39,643 bases of DNA from Betaproteobacteria bacterium (GCA_009782565.1 WRIU01000014.1:1-39643); one strand, 5' to 3'; shown: positions 25,376-33,900, counted from the stretch's first letter. The notes: generated by a model from the sequence alone, not told the origin. Numbers and translations are program-made.

Positions 25376-25553
25376 GTTTCTTACTCTCTACCCTAAGCCC
25401 TTTGACGGATGAGGCCATTGTCCGCCGCCCGCATGGGCAAGGTTGGCCGAAAAGCGGCACTTTTTACTGGCTGTTCGCCGATTGGCATGGAAGCATGCGG
25501 CTCTAGAGTGCGATCATGAACACGCCATGAACGGGACGCACGGAACATCTCCC

Positions 25554-26840
25554 ATGACACAGCCCGAGGACTTTCTCCCCGACCGGATAGACGCGCCCCC
25601 TTCCGCCGCGCAACTCGCACAAGCCTTTGCCGTCTTCAACCGTGCGTCGGAAGAACTTTCCGGCGCATACAACGCGCTTCAGGCGCAGGTCGAGCAGTTG
25701 AGCGAGCGCTTCAAGGTGCTCATGGGCGCGCTGCCCGCTGCCGTGGTGGTGCTTGACCGTGAAAGCCGCATCGAGCAGGTCAACCGCGCGGCTGAATGCT
25801 TGCTGGGCGAAGAACTGGTCGGACGCAACTGGGAAGACACATCCTCCGACCTCCAGCCAGGCGAAACACCGGGCGAGATGTGCCTGCCTCACGCCGGCGG
25901 TCAACGCCGGTTGGCGGTTTCCGAAACCGCGCTCGATTCCGGCGAAGGGCGCATCATTCTCTTGAACGATGTCACCGAAACGCACCGGATGCGACAGGCG
26001 GTGGAGCGCAGCGAACGACTGGCGGCCATGGGTGAGATGGTAGCGGGGCTCGCGCACCAGTTACGTACCCCCTTGTCGGCAGCCCTGCTCTACGCCGGCA
26101 ACCTGCGCCAGCCCGACCTCGGTCCCGCCGAGCGCCTGAAAGTCGCTGAACGCGCCATCGAGCGCCTGCGCTACTTGGAGCGGCTGATCCGCGACATGCT
26201 GCTTTTCGCGCGCGGCGACAGCCTCGGTCGGCAGGATTTCGATGTCGGTGAATTGCTGGCCGAACTCGTCCATACCCTGGAGCCGCTCGCCAGGGCGCGC
26301 CAGGTCGATTTTCAGAGCCACTGCGATTGCGAGGGCGCGGTCGTGCATGGCGACCGCAAAGCCTTGGGCGGAGCCATCGCCAACCTGATCGAAAACGCAA
26401 TCCAGGCCACTGCCGCAGAAGGCACGGTGAGTTGCGAAGTGATACGCGCCGAATCCTGCCAGGGTGGGCAAGCAGGAGAAGAGTTGCGTTTCATCGTCCG
26501 CGACAGCGGCATCGGCATCGCCCCGGAGTTGCAGGCGCGGCTTTTCGAGCCTTTCTTCACGACCCGCGCCGAGGGGACCGGGCTTGGGCTCGCCATTGCG
26601 CGGGGCGTAGCGCGGGGGCACGGCGGGGACATCCTGCTGGAATCCACGCTTGGCGAGGGTTCCGCTTTCATCCTGACCTTGCCCCTGCTGCCGCCCGATT
26701 GGCTATACCGCGACCGGCGCAACGGGGAAAGGGATCGGCGGCGCACAGGTCGGCGAGCGAGCGACACCATGCCCGACATCCTGGCGCAATCCCCAGCGCT
26801 CATAACGGAGCGGATCGAGGTTGGAGCATCAATGTCATGA
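25554..26840 (+). CDS. fleS: Flagellar sensor histidine kinase FleS/FlrB
   Basis: The 428-residue soluble kinase has a PAS-like domain at about residues 60-140 (VVVLDRESRIEQVNRAAECL), the phospho-acceptor H box GEMVAGLAHQLRTPLSAALL, and an ATPase domain with the N box IANLIENAIQAT and the G boxes FIVRDSGIGIAPEL, FEPFFTTRAEGTGLGLAIA. No membrane helix is present, as in FleS/FlrB. It is translationally coupled to fleR (ATGA overlap), and the pair is placed among flagellar genes. The start is uncertain: ATG 25554 (MTQPEDF) is the best match, with ATG 25527 as the alternative. Confidence 0.88.
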   Translation: MTQPEDFLPDRIDAPPSAAQLAQAFAVFNRASEELSGAYNALQAQVEQLSERFKVLMGALPAAVVVLDRESRIEQVNRAAECLLGEELVGRNWEDTSSDLQPGETPGEMCLPHAGGQRRLAVSETALDSGEGRIILLNDVTETHRMRQAVERSERLAAMGEMVAGLAHQLRTPLSAALLYAGNLRQPDLGPAERLKVAERAIERLRYLERLIRDMLLFARGDSLGRQDFDVGELLAELVHTLEPLARARQVDFQSHCDCEGAVVHGDRKALGGAIANLIENAIQATAAEGTVSCEVIRAESCQGGQAGEELRFIVRDSGIGIAPELQARLFEPFFTTRAEGTGLGLAIARGVARGHGGDILLESTLGEGSAFILTLPLLPPDWLYRDRRNGERDRRRTGRRASDTMPDILAQSPALITERIEVGASMS

Positions 26841-28288
26841 TCGGAAAATTGAACATCCTGATCGTCGAAGACGACGATGCCCTACGCGACGCGGTATGCC
26901 TCACTCTGGAAATGGCCGGTCACGGCGTAACCGGAGCCAATGGAGGGCCAGCGGCACTCTCCGAACTCGAACGCGCGCACTTCAACCTCGTTGTTTCCGA
27001 CCTGCGAATGCAGCCGATGGACGGGCTGGAACTGCTAGGCGAAATCCGCGCTCGCCAGCCGCAATTACCCGTGTTGCTGATGACCGCCTACGGGGATGTC
27101 GACAAGGCCGTTGCAGCGATGCGCGGCGGGGCCTGCGACTTCCTGATGAAACCTTTCGAACCGGAAACGCTGCTGGAATGCGTGCGTCGCTACGCCGCTG
27201 CGCCGCCCGAAGCGGATGAGGCAATCGCCGAGGATAGCCGTACTCGCCAGTTGCTCGCGCTGGCTGCCAGAGTGGCCGAAAGCGACGCCACCGTGTTGCT
27301 CACCGGCGAATCCGGCGTGGGCAAGGAAGTCATCGCGCGCTACATTCATCATCACTCCCCGCGCAGTACCGCGCCGTTCGTAGCGATCAACTGCGCGGCC
27401 ATCCCGGAAAACCTGCTCGAAGCCACACTCTTCGGTTATGAGAAAGGCGCGTTTACCGGCGCGCAAAGCGGGCAGCCCGGCAAGTTCGAGCAAGCCCAGG
27501 GCGGCGTGATCCTGCTCGATGAAATTTCCGAGATGCCGCTCGGTTTGCAGGCAAAGCTCCTGCGGGTCTTGCAGGAACGCGAAGTGGAGCGCGTCGGCGG
27601 CAAAAAGCCGATTTCCCTGGACATCCGCATATTGGCGACCAGCAACCGGGACATGGAACAGGAAATTGCGCGCGGGCGCTTCCGCGAGGATTTGTACTAC
27701 CGGCTGAACGTTTTCCCGCTCTTTATCCCACCGTTGCGCGAACGCCCGGACGACATCGTGCCGCTGGCCCGGTATTTTCTCGCGGGTCATGCCCGGCAAA
27801 CCAAGCGGCAAGTCCGGTTCTCGCCCGAGGCCGAGTCGATTCTGCGGCACTACACCTGGCCAGGCAACGTGCGCGAACTGGAAAACAGCGCGCAACGCGC
27901 CCTGATCCTCACACCGGGCGACACAATAAGCGCCGAAGCGATACGGCTCTGCCTGCCGCGCTGGCAGGACGAAAGCAACGGATGCGGCAGCGGGAACAGC
28001 GGATATTCGCCGGGACTCCCCGCCACGATCGGGACGTTTGCGGCAAGTTCACCTCTCGTTGCGTGCAAAGATGCCGCCCAACCTGCGGCAGATTTTGCCG
28101 CGCCGCCCGCGCCTGCAAACCCGGCACTGCCCTCCGCCAATATGCGTGACTTCGAGCGCGAGCACATCCTGGCGACCTTGCGGGAAGTAGGCGGCTCGCG
28201 CAAGAAAACCGTTGAAAAGCTGGGCATTTCGGAACGCACCCTGCGCTACAAACTTCAGCAATACCGCGAAGAAGGTTACGAAGTCTGA
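26837..28288 (+). CDS. fleR: Sigma-54-dependent flagellar response regulator FleR/FlrC
   Basis: The 483-residue protein has a receiver domain (acidic pair in ILIVEDDDALRD, phospho-acceptor Asp in LVVSDLRMQPMDG, Lys in FLMKPF), a sigma-54-activating AAA+ domain (Walker A LLTGESGVGKEVIARY, the sigma-54 contact loop YEKGAFTGAQ, Walker B GGVILLDEISEM, arginine finger region FREDLYYRLNVFPLFIPPLR), and a Fis-type helix-turn-helix ending SERTLRYKLQQYREEG. It would activate class III flagellar promoters with RpoN. Immediately downstream is a sigma-54 promoter in front of fliE, its likely target. Confidence 0.93.
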   Translation: MIGKLNILIVEDDDALRDAVCLTLEMAGHGVTGANGGPAALSELERAHFNLVVSDLRMQPMDGLELLGEIRARQPQLPVLLMTAYGDVDKAVAAMRGGACDFLMKPFEPETLLECVRRYAAAPPEADEAIAEDSRTRQLLALAARVAESDATVLLTGESGVGKEVIARYIHHHSPRSTAPFVAINCAAIPENLLEATLFGYEKGAFTGAQSGQPGKFEQAQGGVILLDEISEMPLGLQAKLLRVLQEREVERVGGKKPISLDIRILATSNRDMEQEIARGRFREDLYYRLNVFPLFIPPLRERPDDIVPLARYFLAGHARQTKRQVRFSPEAESILRHYTWPGNVRELENSAQRALILTPGDTISAEAIRLCLPRWQDESNGCGSGNSGYSPGLPATIGTFAASSPLVACKDAAQPAADFAAPPAPANPALPSANMRDFEREHILATLREVGGSRKKTVEKLGISERTLRYKLQQYREEGYEV

Positions 28289-28302
28289 ATGAAACGGCTT
28301 CG

Positions 28303-28318
28303 TGGCATGGAGCTTGCT
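28303..28318 (+). promoter_or_regulatory. Sigma-54 promoter of fliE
   Basis: The sequence TGGCATGGAGCTTGCT has GG and GC separated by exactly 10 bases, with near-consensus -24 (TGGCATG) and -12 (TTGCT) elements. It begins 15 bases after the fleR stop and lies about 45 bases ahead of the fliE start. The neighbouring FleR protein has the GAFTGA loop needed to activate such a promoter. Confidence 0.85.
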
Positions 28319-28361
28319 CTGCTATGCTCAAAACGATGAATCCTTTCCCGGAGCGAGGATG

Positions 28362-28685
28362 ATGGATACGCGCGGAATCGAGCAAATGCTCTCCGAGCTG
28401 CGCGCGATGTCGCAGGCGGCGCAGGGTAAGTCCGTCCAGGCCAACGATCCGCCCGCCGGAGGGGTCAGTTTCGCCGACGTGCTCAACAACGCGCTCAAGG
28501 ACGTGAGTGCCGCACAGAAAGAGGCGCGCGCGATGGCGGAAGATTTCTCCTCCGCCGACTCCAGCGTCAACTTGCAGGACGTGATGGTGAACCTGCAAAA
28601 AGCCAACCTCTCATTCCAGCAAATGGTGCAGGTACGCAACCGGCTCGTGTCCGCCTACCAGGACATCATGAATATGTCAGTGTAA
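28362..28685 (+). CDS. fliE: Flagellar hook-basal body protein FliE
   Basis: The 107-residue protein joins the MS ring to the rod. The family C terminus is clear: VNLQDVMVNLQKANLSFQQM followed by VQVRNRLVSAYQDIMNM, with the SFADVLNNALKDVSAAQ segment before it. Two adjacent ATG codons at 28359 and 28362 are possible; I chose 28362 because its spacing from GGAG is better. In many relatives fliE heads fliEFGHI, but here it reads in the opposite direction from fliFGHI and is separated from them by fleSR. Confidence 0.93.
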   Translation: MDTRGIEQMLSELRAMSQAAQGKSVQANDPPAGGVSFADVLNNALKDVSAAQKEARAMAEDFSSADSSVNLQDVMVNLQKANLSFQQMVQVRNRLVSAYQDIMNMSV

Positions 28686-28699
28686 TGGCATTGAGTTAA

Positions 28700-29767
28700 C
28701 TAGGCACGGCTCGCATTCCCACAAGCAGCCCTTCCCGAAACACCCAGAACTCCATCGAGAATCACAAAATGATCCTCGAACAGTTCCGTCTCCATGCCCG
28801 GCAACTCGGCAATGGGGAACCAGCGCGCCTCGGCAGCGTCGTCCGCGCCAGTGACGGGGGGAAGGGCCGATAGCGGCAAATCGAACCAGTGCGCGTGCGT
28901 GATGACGCGGCCGCGCTGGCTGCGGTCGGGATGGTCGAAAACGGCTACGGAGCGGCATGTTGCTGCAAGCTCCGCTCCTTCGACGGCAAGCCCGGTTTCT
29001 TCCTTCAGTTCCCGGATTGCGCCTTGAAGTAATCGCTCGCGGCCTTCGAGAAAGCCGCCGGGAATGGCCCATAAACCCTTTCCCGGTGGGTTCTTACGCC
29101 GCACCAGCAGGACGTGCCCGACAGCCGTCACTACCGCGTCCAGCGTAATGAAGGGGCCGAGTCCCCATTCTTGCTTGCCCGCTTCAATGGATTCGTATTC
29201 CTCACGCATGGCAGCGAAAGCGGGCAGCAATCGCCAGTTTTCGAGATATTGGGCGACCGTTGACGGAACCTGGGCGCGTAACGTGACCCAAGCCGTCTCG
29301 TTGCTGTCGAAATAAAGCCCACGGATCGGCGTCGCGTCGAATTCGCCCTGCCGTTCTGAGGCAGCGAACGACCATTGCGGGAACAGTTTCAGATAGTCGC
29401 TCGAAGCATCCTTGTGAAAACCGGCAAGCGCAATACGAGGCGCGGCATACCCTTGTTTTTCCATTGCCACGCGCGTGCCTTCTTCCACAGCGGCAGCCCA
29501 TCGCGCATCGTCATAGTAGTCCCGAACCGGGACAAAGATGATCCGCCGTGCATCGGCTTCATCGAAACTCGCGGCAATCATTGCGGCGCGTTCTTCCCAC
29601 GTAAAAGGATTTTTGGCGTTTCGCGCCCGGAACGAAGAACCAAGCACGACCAGGGCATGGTCGGCTATCTCCAGCGCTTGCCTGAGCAGCGCTGCGTGTC
29701 CGTTGTGAAAAGGCTGGAAGCGGCCAATCAGGATTGCCGCGTCGAAACGCACGCGCGTGGTGTTCAT
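28700..29767 (-). CDS. Bifunctional NMN adenylyltransferase-Nudix hydrolase
   Basis: The 355-residue protein has an N-terminal nucleotidyltransferase domain with LIGRFQPFHNGHAALLRQAL (the HxGH-type motif at about residues 13-25) and a later DATPIRGLYF segment carrying the S/T-x-x-R-like motif. A C-terminal Nudix domain follows, with the box GGFLEGRERLLQGAIRELKE continuing into ETGL at about residues 245-268. This matches the NadM-Nudix fusion known from cyanobacteria and various proteobacteria. There the first domain makes NAD from NMN and the second hydrolyses ADP-ribose-type compounds. It overlaps nadE by 4 bases, so the two are coupled in NAD metabolism. It converges with fliE. Confidence 0.9.
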   Translation of the reverse strand: MNTTRVRFDAAILIGRFQPFHNGHAALLRQALEIADHALVVLGSSFRARNAKNPFTWEERAAMIAASFDEADARRIIFVPVRDYYDDARWAAAVEEGTRVAMEKQGYAAPRIALAGFHKDASSDYLKLFPQWSFAASERQGEFDATPIRGLYFDSNETAWVTLRAQVPSTVAQYLENWRLLPAFAAMREEYESIEAGKQEWGLGPFITLDAVVTAVGHVLLVRRKNPPGKGLWAIPGGFLEGRERLLQGAIRELKEETGLAVEGAELAATCRSVAVFDHPDRSQRGRVITHAHWFDLPLSALPPVTGADDAAEARWFPIAELPGMETELFEDHFVILDGVLGVSGRAACGNASRA

Positions 29768-30690
29768 GGTGTTTTTTTATTGAAATGTTCATACCCTGCC
29801 GCAATGGGCAACGGTTGCCCGCTTCCAAAGGGCGGTTGGCGCAGATACAGGATGGGCGCGCTCTGCCGACGTTTGAATTCACTTTTCCAGATCATCTGCC
29901 GGACTCGCGCAACGAGCGCCTCGCCGTCCTTTGTTCCTGTCAGTTCGTCCCAGGCAGCCTTGATCTCATCCCGTTCTTCGGTACGCAGACGTTCGCCTTC
30001 GATCAGGGTTTTCAGGATTGCGTCCAGTATCGGGTAAGGCGGCAGGCTGTCGCTGTCTTTTTGGCCGGGTGCAAGTTCGGCGGAAGGCGGTTTGTCGATG
30101 ATGGCCTTGGGGATCAGTTCGCGTCCGGCGGTTTCGTTGATGTGTCGGGAAAGCGCGAAAACTTCCGTTTTGTAGAGATCGCCGATGGGCCCCAGGCCGC
30201 CGTTGGTGTCTCCGTAAAGCGTGCAATAGCCGACCGAAATTTCGCTCTTGTTGCCGGTAGTCAGCAGCAAGGCCCCGAACTGGTTGGCGTATTCCATCAA
30301 CACCGTGCCGCGCGCGCGAGCCTGCATGTTTTCCAGCGCCAATCCCCGGAGCGGTTCGCCAAACGCGGCGTTGAACCCCTGTTCATAAGTCGTGACGAGA
30401 TCACGGATAGGGTGCTCGAAGAGTTTGATGCCGAGATTCCGGCACAACGCGACGGAGTCTCTGACGCTGCCCATGCTCGAAAAGCGGGACGGGAGCGTGA
30501 CCGCGATAACGTTTTCCGGCCCCAGCGCCTCGACCGCCAGCGCCAGCACGAGCGCGCTGTCAAGGCCGCCGGAGGAGCCGACGACGACCTTGTCGAAGCC
30601 GCAACAGCAGGTGAAATCACGTAGGCCAAGGACGATCTGGCGGCGGTAAAACTCCATAAGGTCGGGTTGAGCTTGGAAGAGGGTGGGCAT
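29764..30690 (-). CDS. nadE: NAD synthetase, stand-alone synthetase domain
   Basis: The 308-residue protein has the ATP-pyrophosphatase P loop VVVGSSGGLDSALVLALAVE at the N terminus, ENMQARARGTVLMEYANQ, the LTTGNKSEISVGYCTLYGD segment and GPIGDLYKTEVFALSRHIN. It converts deamido-NAD to NAD. The sequence around these motifs looks like the synthetase half of the glutamine-dependent enzyme, but there is no N-terminal glutaminase domain, and only 18 bases separate its start from the upstream gene. It may use free ammonia or borrow a separate glutaminase. It is cotranscribed with the NadM-Nudix gene. Confidence 0.9.
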   Translation of the reverse strand: MPTLFQAQPDLMEFYRRQIVLGLRDFTCCCGFDKVVVGSSGGLDSALVLALAVEALGPENVIAVTLPSRFSSMGSVRDSVALCRNLGIKLFEHPIRDLVTTYEQGFNAAFGEPLRGLALENMQARARGTVLMEYANQFGALLLTTGNKSEISVGYCTLYGDTNGGLGPIGDLYKTEVFALSRHINETAGRELIPKAIIDKPPSAELAPGQKDSDSLPPYPILDAILKTLIEGERLRTEERDEIKAAWDELTGTKDGEALVARVRQMIWKSEFKRRQSAPILYLRQPPFGSGQPLPIAAGYEHFNKKTP

Positions 30691-30708
30691 TTCTCAAGAT
30701 TCCATTAT

Positions 30709-31632
30709 TCAACGCGCGGCGAGCGCCGCCATGAGCGTGTCGAGATTGTGCCGCATCATGGAGATGTAAGTGGGCGCGGGGCCTTCGGCGGGGGAAAGCG
30801 CGTCGGAATAGAGCGTGCCGCCCATCGTCGCGCCGGACTCGGCGCGGATGCGTTCGATGAGGCGGGGATCGCTGATGGTCTCGATGAAGACGGCGGGCGC
30901 TTTTTCGTTTCGCAACTGCTCGATGAGGCGCGCAACATCGCGCGCGCCGGGCTTGCTGTGTCCGGCAGCGCCTACCGGGGCAAGGAAGGCCAGACCGTAG
31001 GCGCGGGCAAAATAGGCAAAGGCGTCGTGCGAACTCACGACCCGCCGCCGTTCTTGCGGCAGACGGGCAATGGCTGCGCGGATGTCGGCGTCGAGCGCGT
31101 CGAGTGCGTCGCGGTAACGGGCAGCGTTGGCGCGGTAGGCGTCTGCACCGTCGGGATCGGCGGCAATCAGGGCGGCAGCGATATTGGTGACGTAAGCTCG
31201 AACATTGACAACGTCTTGCCAGGCATGGGGGTCGATACGCGCATTCTGTCCGTCGTTTCCGCCGCGCATCGCCAACGGGCGGATACCGTCGCTGGCGACG
31301 AGCAAGGTGCCTTGATAGCCGGAAGCGCGCGCCAACCGGGGCAGCCAGTCGTCAAATCCGAGGCCATTGAGCACGACCAGCCCCGCATGCTTGAGGCGAC
31401 GGGCGTCGGATGGGCGAGGCTCATAGGCATGGGTATCCTGCCCCGGCCCGACGAGGGTGTGTACGCTGACCCGCTCGCCGCCGATCTGGCGGACGAAGTC
31501 GCCGAGGATGCTGAAACTGGCGATGACTTCGATCTCTGCGGCGCGCGCGCCGGAAACCATGAAAAACGCGAGCGCGATGAACGCCGTTTGCCACGCATGG
31601 CGCAATGGATGCCGGAAAGGGAAACGCCTCAT
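30709..31632 (-). CDS. aztC: Zinc/manganese ABC transporter substrate-binding protein (AztC/ZnuA-like)
   Basis: The 307-residue periplasmic protein has a signal peptide ending near SGARAAEIEV and the cluster A-I binding fold. Metal ligands are visible in GQDTHAYEPRPSDARRL, ARIDPHAWQDVVNV, VVSSHDAFAYFARAYGL, and an Asp in IETISDPRLIERI. It lacks the long His/Asp-rich loop of ZnuA, which fits AztC or the manganese-type binders. The matching permease and ATPase genes lie upstream on the same strand. The name Azt is based mainly on the ATPase sequence; manganese specificity cannot be excluded. Confidence 0.8.
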   Translation of the reverse strand: MRRFPFRHPLRHAWQTAFIALAFFMVSGARAAEIEVIASFSILGDFVRQIGGERVSVHTLVGPGQDTHAYEPRPSDARRLKHAGLVVLNGLGFDDWLPRLARASGYQGTLLVASDGIRPLAMRGGNDGQNARIDPHAWQDVVNVRAYVTNIAAALIAADPDGADAYRANAARYRDALDALDADIRAAIARLPQERRRVVSSHDAFAYFARAYGLAFLAPVGAAGHSKPGARDVARLIEQLRNEKAPAVFIETISDPRLIERIRAESGATMGGTLYSDALSPAEGPAPTYISMMRHNLDTLMAALAAR

Positions 31633-31636
31633 GATG

Positions 31637-32509
31637 TCACGAACTCAAATGCCGATGCCTTTGCCAGCGCGGGGTGATGAGGCCGTTGGGCGCGGCAAGC
31701 AGGGAAACGAAGTACGCGAGCCCGCATACGAGAATGATGGCAGGCCCTGCGGGCACATCGGTATGGAAGGAAAGCAATAGCCCTGCGACGCCCCCGGCGA
31801 GCGCCAGCCCCGCCGCGAGTGCCAGCATGGCCGACAGTTTGCGCGTCCAGAGCCGCGCGGAGGCGGCGGGCAGGATCATGATGCCGACGGCCATCAATGT
31901 ACCGAGGGCGTGGAAACCGCTCACGAGGTTGAGCACGGCCAGCAGCAGGAAACCATAGTGCGCGACCGGAGACATGCGGCTGACCGCGCGCAGGAAGGCG
32001 GGGTCGAAGCACTCCAGCGTCAATGGCCGGAACAGCAGGGCGATCCCGAAAAGCGAAATGCTGGCAATGGCGGCGATGAGCAACAGGGAAGCGTCGTCGA
32101 GGGCGAGCACCGAGCCGAACAGCACATGCAGGAGATCGAGGTTGCGCCCGGACTGCGATATGATCGTCACCCCGGCGGCAAGCGAGAGCAGGTAAAAAGC
32201 AGCCAGGCTCGCGTCTTCTCTGAGGTTGGAGGCGCGCGCCACCAACCCGGCGGCAAACACCACAGCCAACCCGGCAAGGATGCCGCCGGTCGTCATTGCC
32301 CCCAGGGACAGGCCGCAGACGAGATAGCCAAGCGCCGCGCCGGGAAGAATGGCGTGGCTCACCGCGTCGCCCATCAAACTCATCCGCCGCAGCAGCAAAA
32401 ATACGCCCACAGGGGTGGCTCCCAGCGCCAGTGCCAGCGTTCCCGCCAGTCCCCTACGCATGAAGCCGAAATCGGCAAACGGGGCGATAAAGAAATCGTA
32501 AAGACTCAT
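31637..32509 (-). CDS. aztB: Zinc/manganese ABC transporter permease (AztB/ZnuB-like)
   Basis: The 290-residue inner-membrane protein has about eight hydrophobic segments and the ABC-3 family order: FMRRGLAGTLALALGATPVG near the N terminus, RRMSLMGDAVSHAILPGAAL, and SGFHALGTLMAVGIMILPAA in the second half. It carries the metal ion across the membrane. The ATG at 32509 (MSLYDFFIAPF) overlaps the stop of the ATPase gene by 4 bases, so the longer frame starting 7 codons upstream is less likely. The substrate-binding protein starts 4 bases after its stop. Confidence 0.87.
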   Translation of the reverse strand: MSLYDFFIAPFADFGFMRRGLAGTLALALGATPVGVFLLLRRMSLMGDAVSHAILPGAALGYLVCGLSLGAMTTGGILAGLAVVFAAGLVARASNLREDASLAAFYLLSLAAGVTIISQSGRNLDLLHVLFGSVLALDDASLLLIAAIASISLFGIALLFRPLTLECFDPAFLRAVSRMSPVAHYGFLLLAVLNLVSGFHALGTLMAVGIMILPAASARLWTRKLSAMLALAAGLALAGGVAGLLLSFHTDVPAGPAIILVCGLAYFVSLLAAPNGLITPRWQRHRHLSS

Positions 32510-33297
32510 GCCAGCCCCGGCAGCGGGCATCTCATGGCATGTTCATCGAACGCTTCAGACAGTTTCCGGGCATGAGCAAGCAGCGGTTCGGTCATCACTT
32601 CGGCGGTAGGACCGAAGGCGATGAGTTCGCGTGCCAGTAGCAGGCAGGAGGGGAAGTAACGGTGAACCTGTCCGAAGTCGTGCACCACGGTCAGCACGGT
32701 ACGTCCTTCGGTATGCCAGCGCAGGATCAGGTGCGCCAAGTCGTCGACCGTGCGCTCGTCAATGGCAGCGAAAGGCTCATCGAGCAGGATGGTGGGCGCG
32801 TCCTGCAAAATCAGGCGGGCGAAGCGCGCGCGTTGTAGCTGCCCGCCCGAAAGCGTCCCGATGGGGCGCGACTCGAACCCGGCCAACCCCACGGTGTTGA
32901 GCGCGTCGCATACCCTGCCCTGACCTGCGTAGCCGAGTCCCCGAAACGCGCCGATTTCGTGCCACAGCCCCATTGCCACCATGTCGAACACTGTGATCGG
33001 AAAGGCGATGTCCAGTTCGTTTCTTTGCGGCATGTAGGCCAGCGCGGCACAGTCGTGCCCCGGCGGACAAACACCTAGTGGGCTCTCGATACGGATATGG
33101 CCTTCGAGCGGGCGCAACTCCCCTGCCAAGCCTTTGAGCAAGGTTGATTTTCCTGCGCCGTTCGGGCCGACGACGGCGACCAGCGATCCGGCGGAGATTT
33201 CCGCGTCCAGGTGATGCACGGCCGGGTGATACTCGTAACCGAGGGTCAGGTTCTCGAAGCGGATCGTGGGGCCGGGGGCGGCTAACGTAAGCGGCAT
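32506..33297 (-). CDS. aztA: Zinc ABC transporter ATP-binding protein (AztA/ZnuC-like)
   Basis: The 263-residue ATPase has Walker A VVGPNGAGKSTLLKGLAGEL, the signature GTLSGGQLQRARFARLILQ, Walker B TILLDEPFAAID and the H loop TVVHDFG. The strings HPAVHHLDAEISAGSL and FPITVFDMVAMGLWHEIGAF closely resemble the AztA group that powers zinc uptake. I chose ATG 33297 (MPLTLAAPG) because the longer frame overlaps a small upstream ORF and adds no family sequence. It is the first transporter gene of the operon aztA-aztB-aztC-nadE-NadM/Nudix. Confidence 0.83.
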   Translation of the reverse strand: MPLTLAAPGPTIRFENLTLGYEYHPAVHHLDAEISAGSLVAVVGPNGAGKSTLLKGLAGELRPLEGHIRIESPLGVCPPGHDCAALAYMPQRNELDIAFPITVFDMVAMGLWHEIGAFRGLGYAGQGRVCDALNTVGLAGFESRPIGTLSGGQLQRARFARLILQDAPTILLDEPFAAIDERTVDDLAHLILRWHTEGRTVLTVVHDFGQVHRYFPSCLLLARELIAFGPTAEVMTEPLLAHARKLSEAFDEHAMRCPLPGLA

Positions 33298-33301
33298 CGC
33301 T

Positions 33302-33448
33302 TCAGGCCAGCGCCCAGAGAACAACCAGCCACAACAGACCGCAAGCCACGGCGGCAAGCGCCATCCGCGCGCCAGCGCCGTGCATCAGAAGGCTCGGCGA
33401 AGGCGAGCCGGGTTCAGCGGAAAATGGGACTGTACGCGGAAAATTCAT
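33302..33448 (-). CDS. Possible small single-span membrane protein ahead of the metal transporter
   Basis: A 48-codon frame begins with ATG 33448 and ends with TGA only 4 bases before the aztA start. Its product has a polar N-terminal half (MNFPRTVPFSAEPGSPS) and a hydrophobic C-terminal helix (MALAAVACGLLWLVVLWALA). An in-frame TGA lies one codon before the ATG, so the frame cannot be longer. GAGG is present, but only 1 base from the ATG, which weakens the case. If real, it is a tail-anchored peptide translated in the same operon as the ABC transporter. I do not recognise a family. Confidence 0.35.
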   Translation of the reverse strand: MNFPRTVPFSAEPGSPSPSLLMHGAGARMALAAVACGLLWLVVLWALA

Positions 33449-33534
33449 ACCTCATACCGGACGTAGGTTTCGGCCAGAAGTTGGCAGGAAGCGGGATAAA
33501 ATAACGTCCGGAAAGGAGTTTTGCAACAGTGCGC

Positions 33535-33900
33535 CTAACCGTGCTCTGCAAGCAGCACCGAGAACTCACGGTTCAGCAGCGAAGTGTCGCCCAGGTTGAG
33601 GGAAAGCAGGCGGCGCAGATGGCTGATACTGTCGAGATCGGTTTCGTCGCAGACGATGCCGACCTGGTTGGCGTAATGGTGCGCGACGTGCCCTTCCATT
33701 CGCACACAAACATCGTCATCGAGGCGCAGTTCAAGCAGACAGGGAAAACCGGGTGCGATATCGGGAACGGCAACGGTAATCAATGCGCCACGCAAGGACA
33801 AATCGAGCACATCGCATGGCCATTGACCGAGGCCGGCCTGAAAAACGGCAGAGCCACGAAAACGAATGCGCGAATAACGCCTGCGCTGGACGGAATTCAT
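33535..33900 (-). CDS. PilZ-domain protein (c-di-GMP receptor)
   Basis: The 121-residue protein is a single PilZ domain. It has the c-di-GMP binding motif QRRRYSRIRFRGSA (RxxxR) at about residues 5-18 and the second motif DVLDLSLRGALI (D-x-S-x-x-G) at about 32-43. Such proteins report cyclic di-GMP to partner proteins. I chose ATG 33900 (MNSVQRRRYSR) because an upstream in-frame ATG at 33975 adds residues not typical of the family. It is divergent from the lapBC type I secretion genes. Large-adhesin systems of this type are usually controlled by c-di-GMP, so a link is plausible but not shown. Confidence 0.85.
   Translation of the reverse strand: MNSVQRRRYSRIRFRGSAVFQAGLGQWPCDVLDLSLRGALITVAVPDIAPGFPCLLELRLDDDVCVRMEGHVAHHYANQVGIVCDETDLDSISHLRRLLSLNLGDTSLLNREFSVLLAEHG

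Noticed and set aside
25443-25458. A GG-N10-GC match (TGGCCGAAAAGCGGCA) ahead of fleS that might be a sigma-54 promoter
   Set aside because: Only the spacing and the TGGC fit; the -12 element lacks TT, and such matches are frequent in GC-rich DNA.
25376-25553. Search for a sigma-54 promoter of fliF on the minus strand
   Set aside because: I checked the GC dinucleotides for a CC 10 bases on and found no acceptable site, so none is reported.
33480-33515. A possible Zur operator (GTTATTTTAT on the minus strand) before the metal transporter
   Set aside because: Only one half-site resembles the TTATA-type Zur box and no symmetric second half is present.
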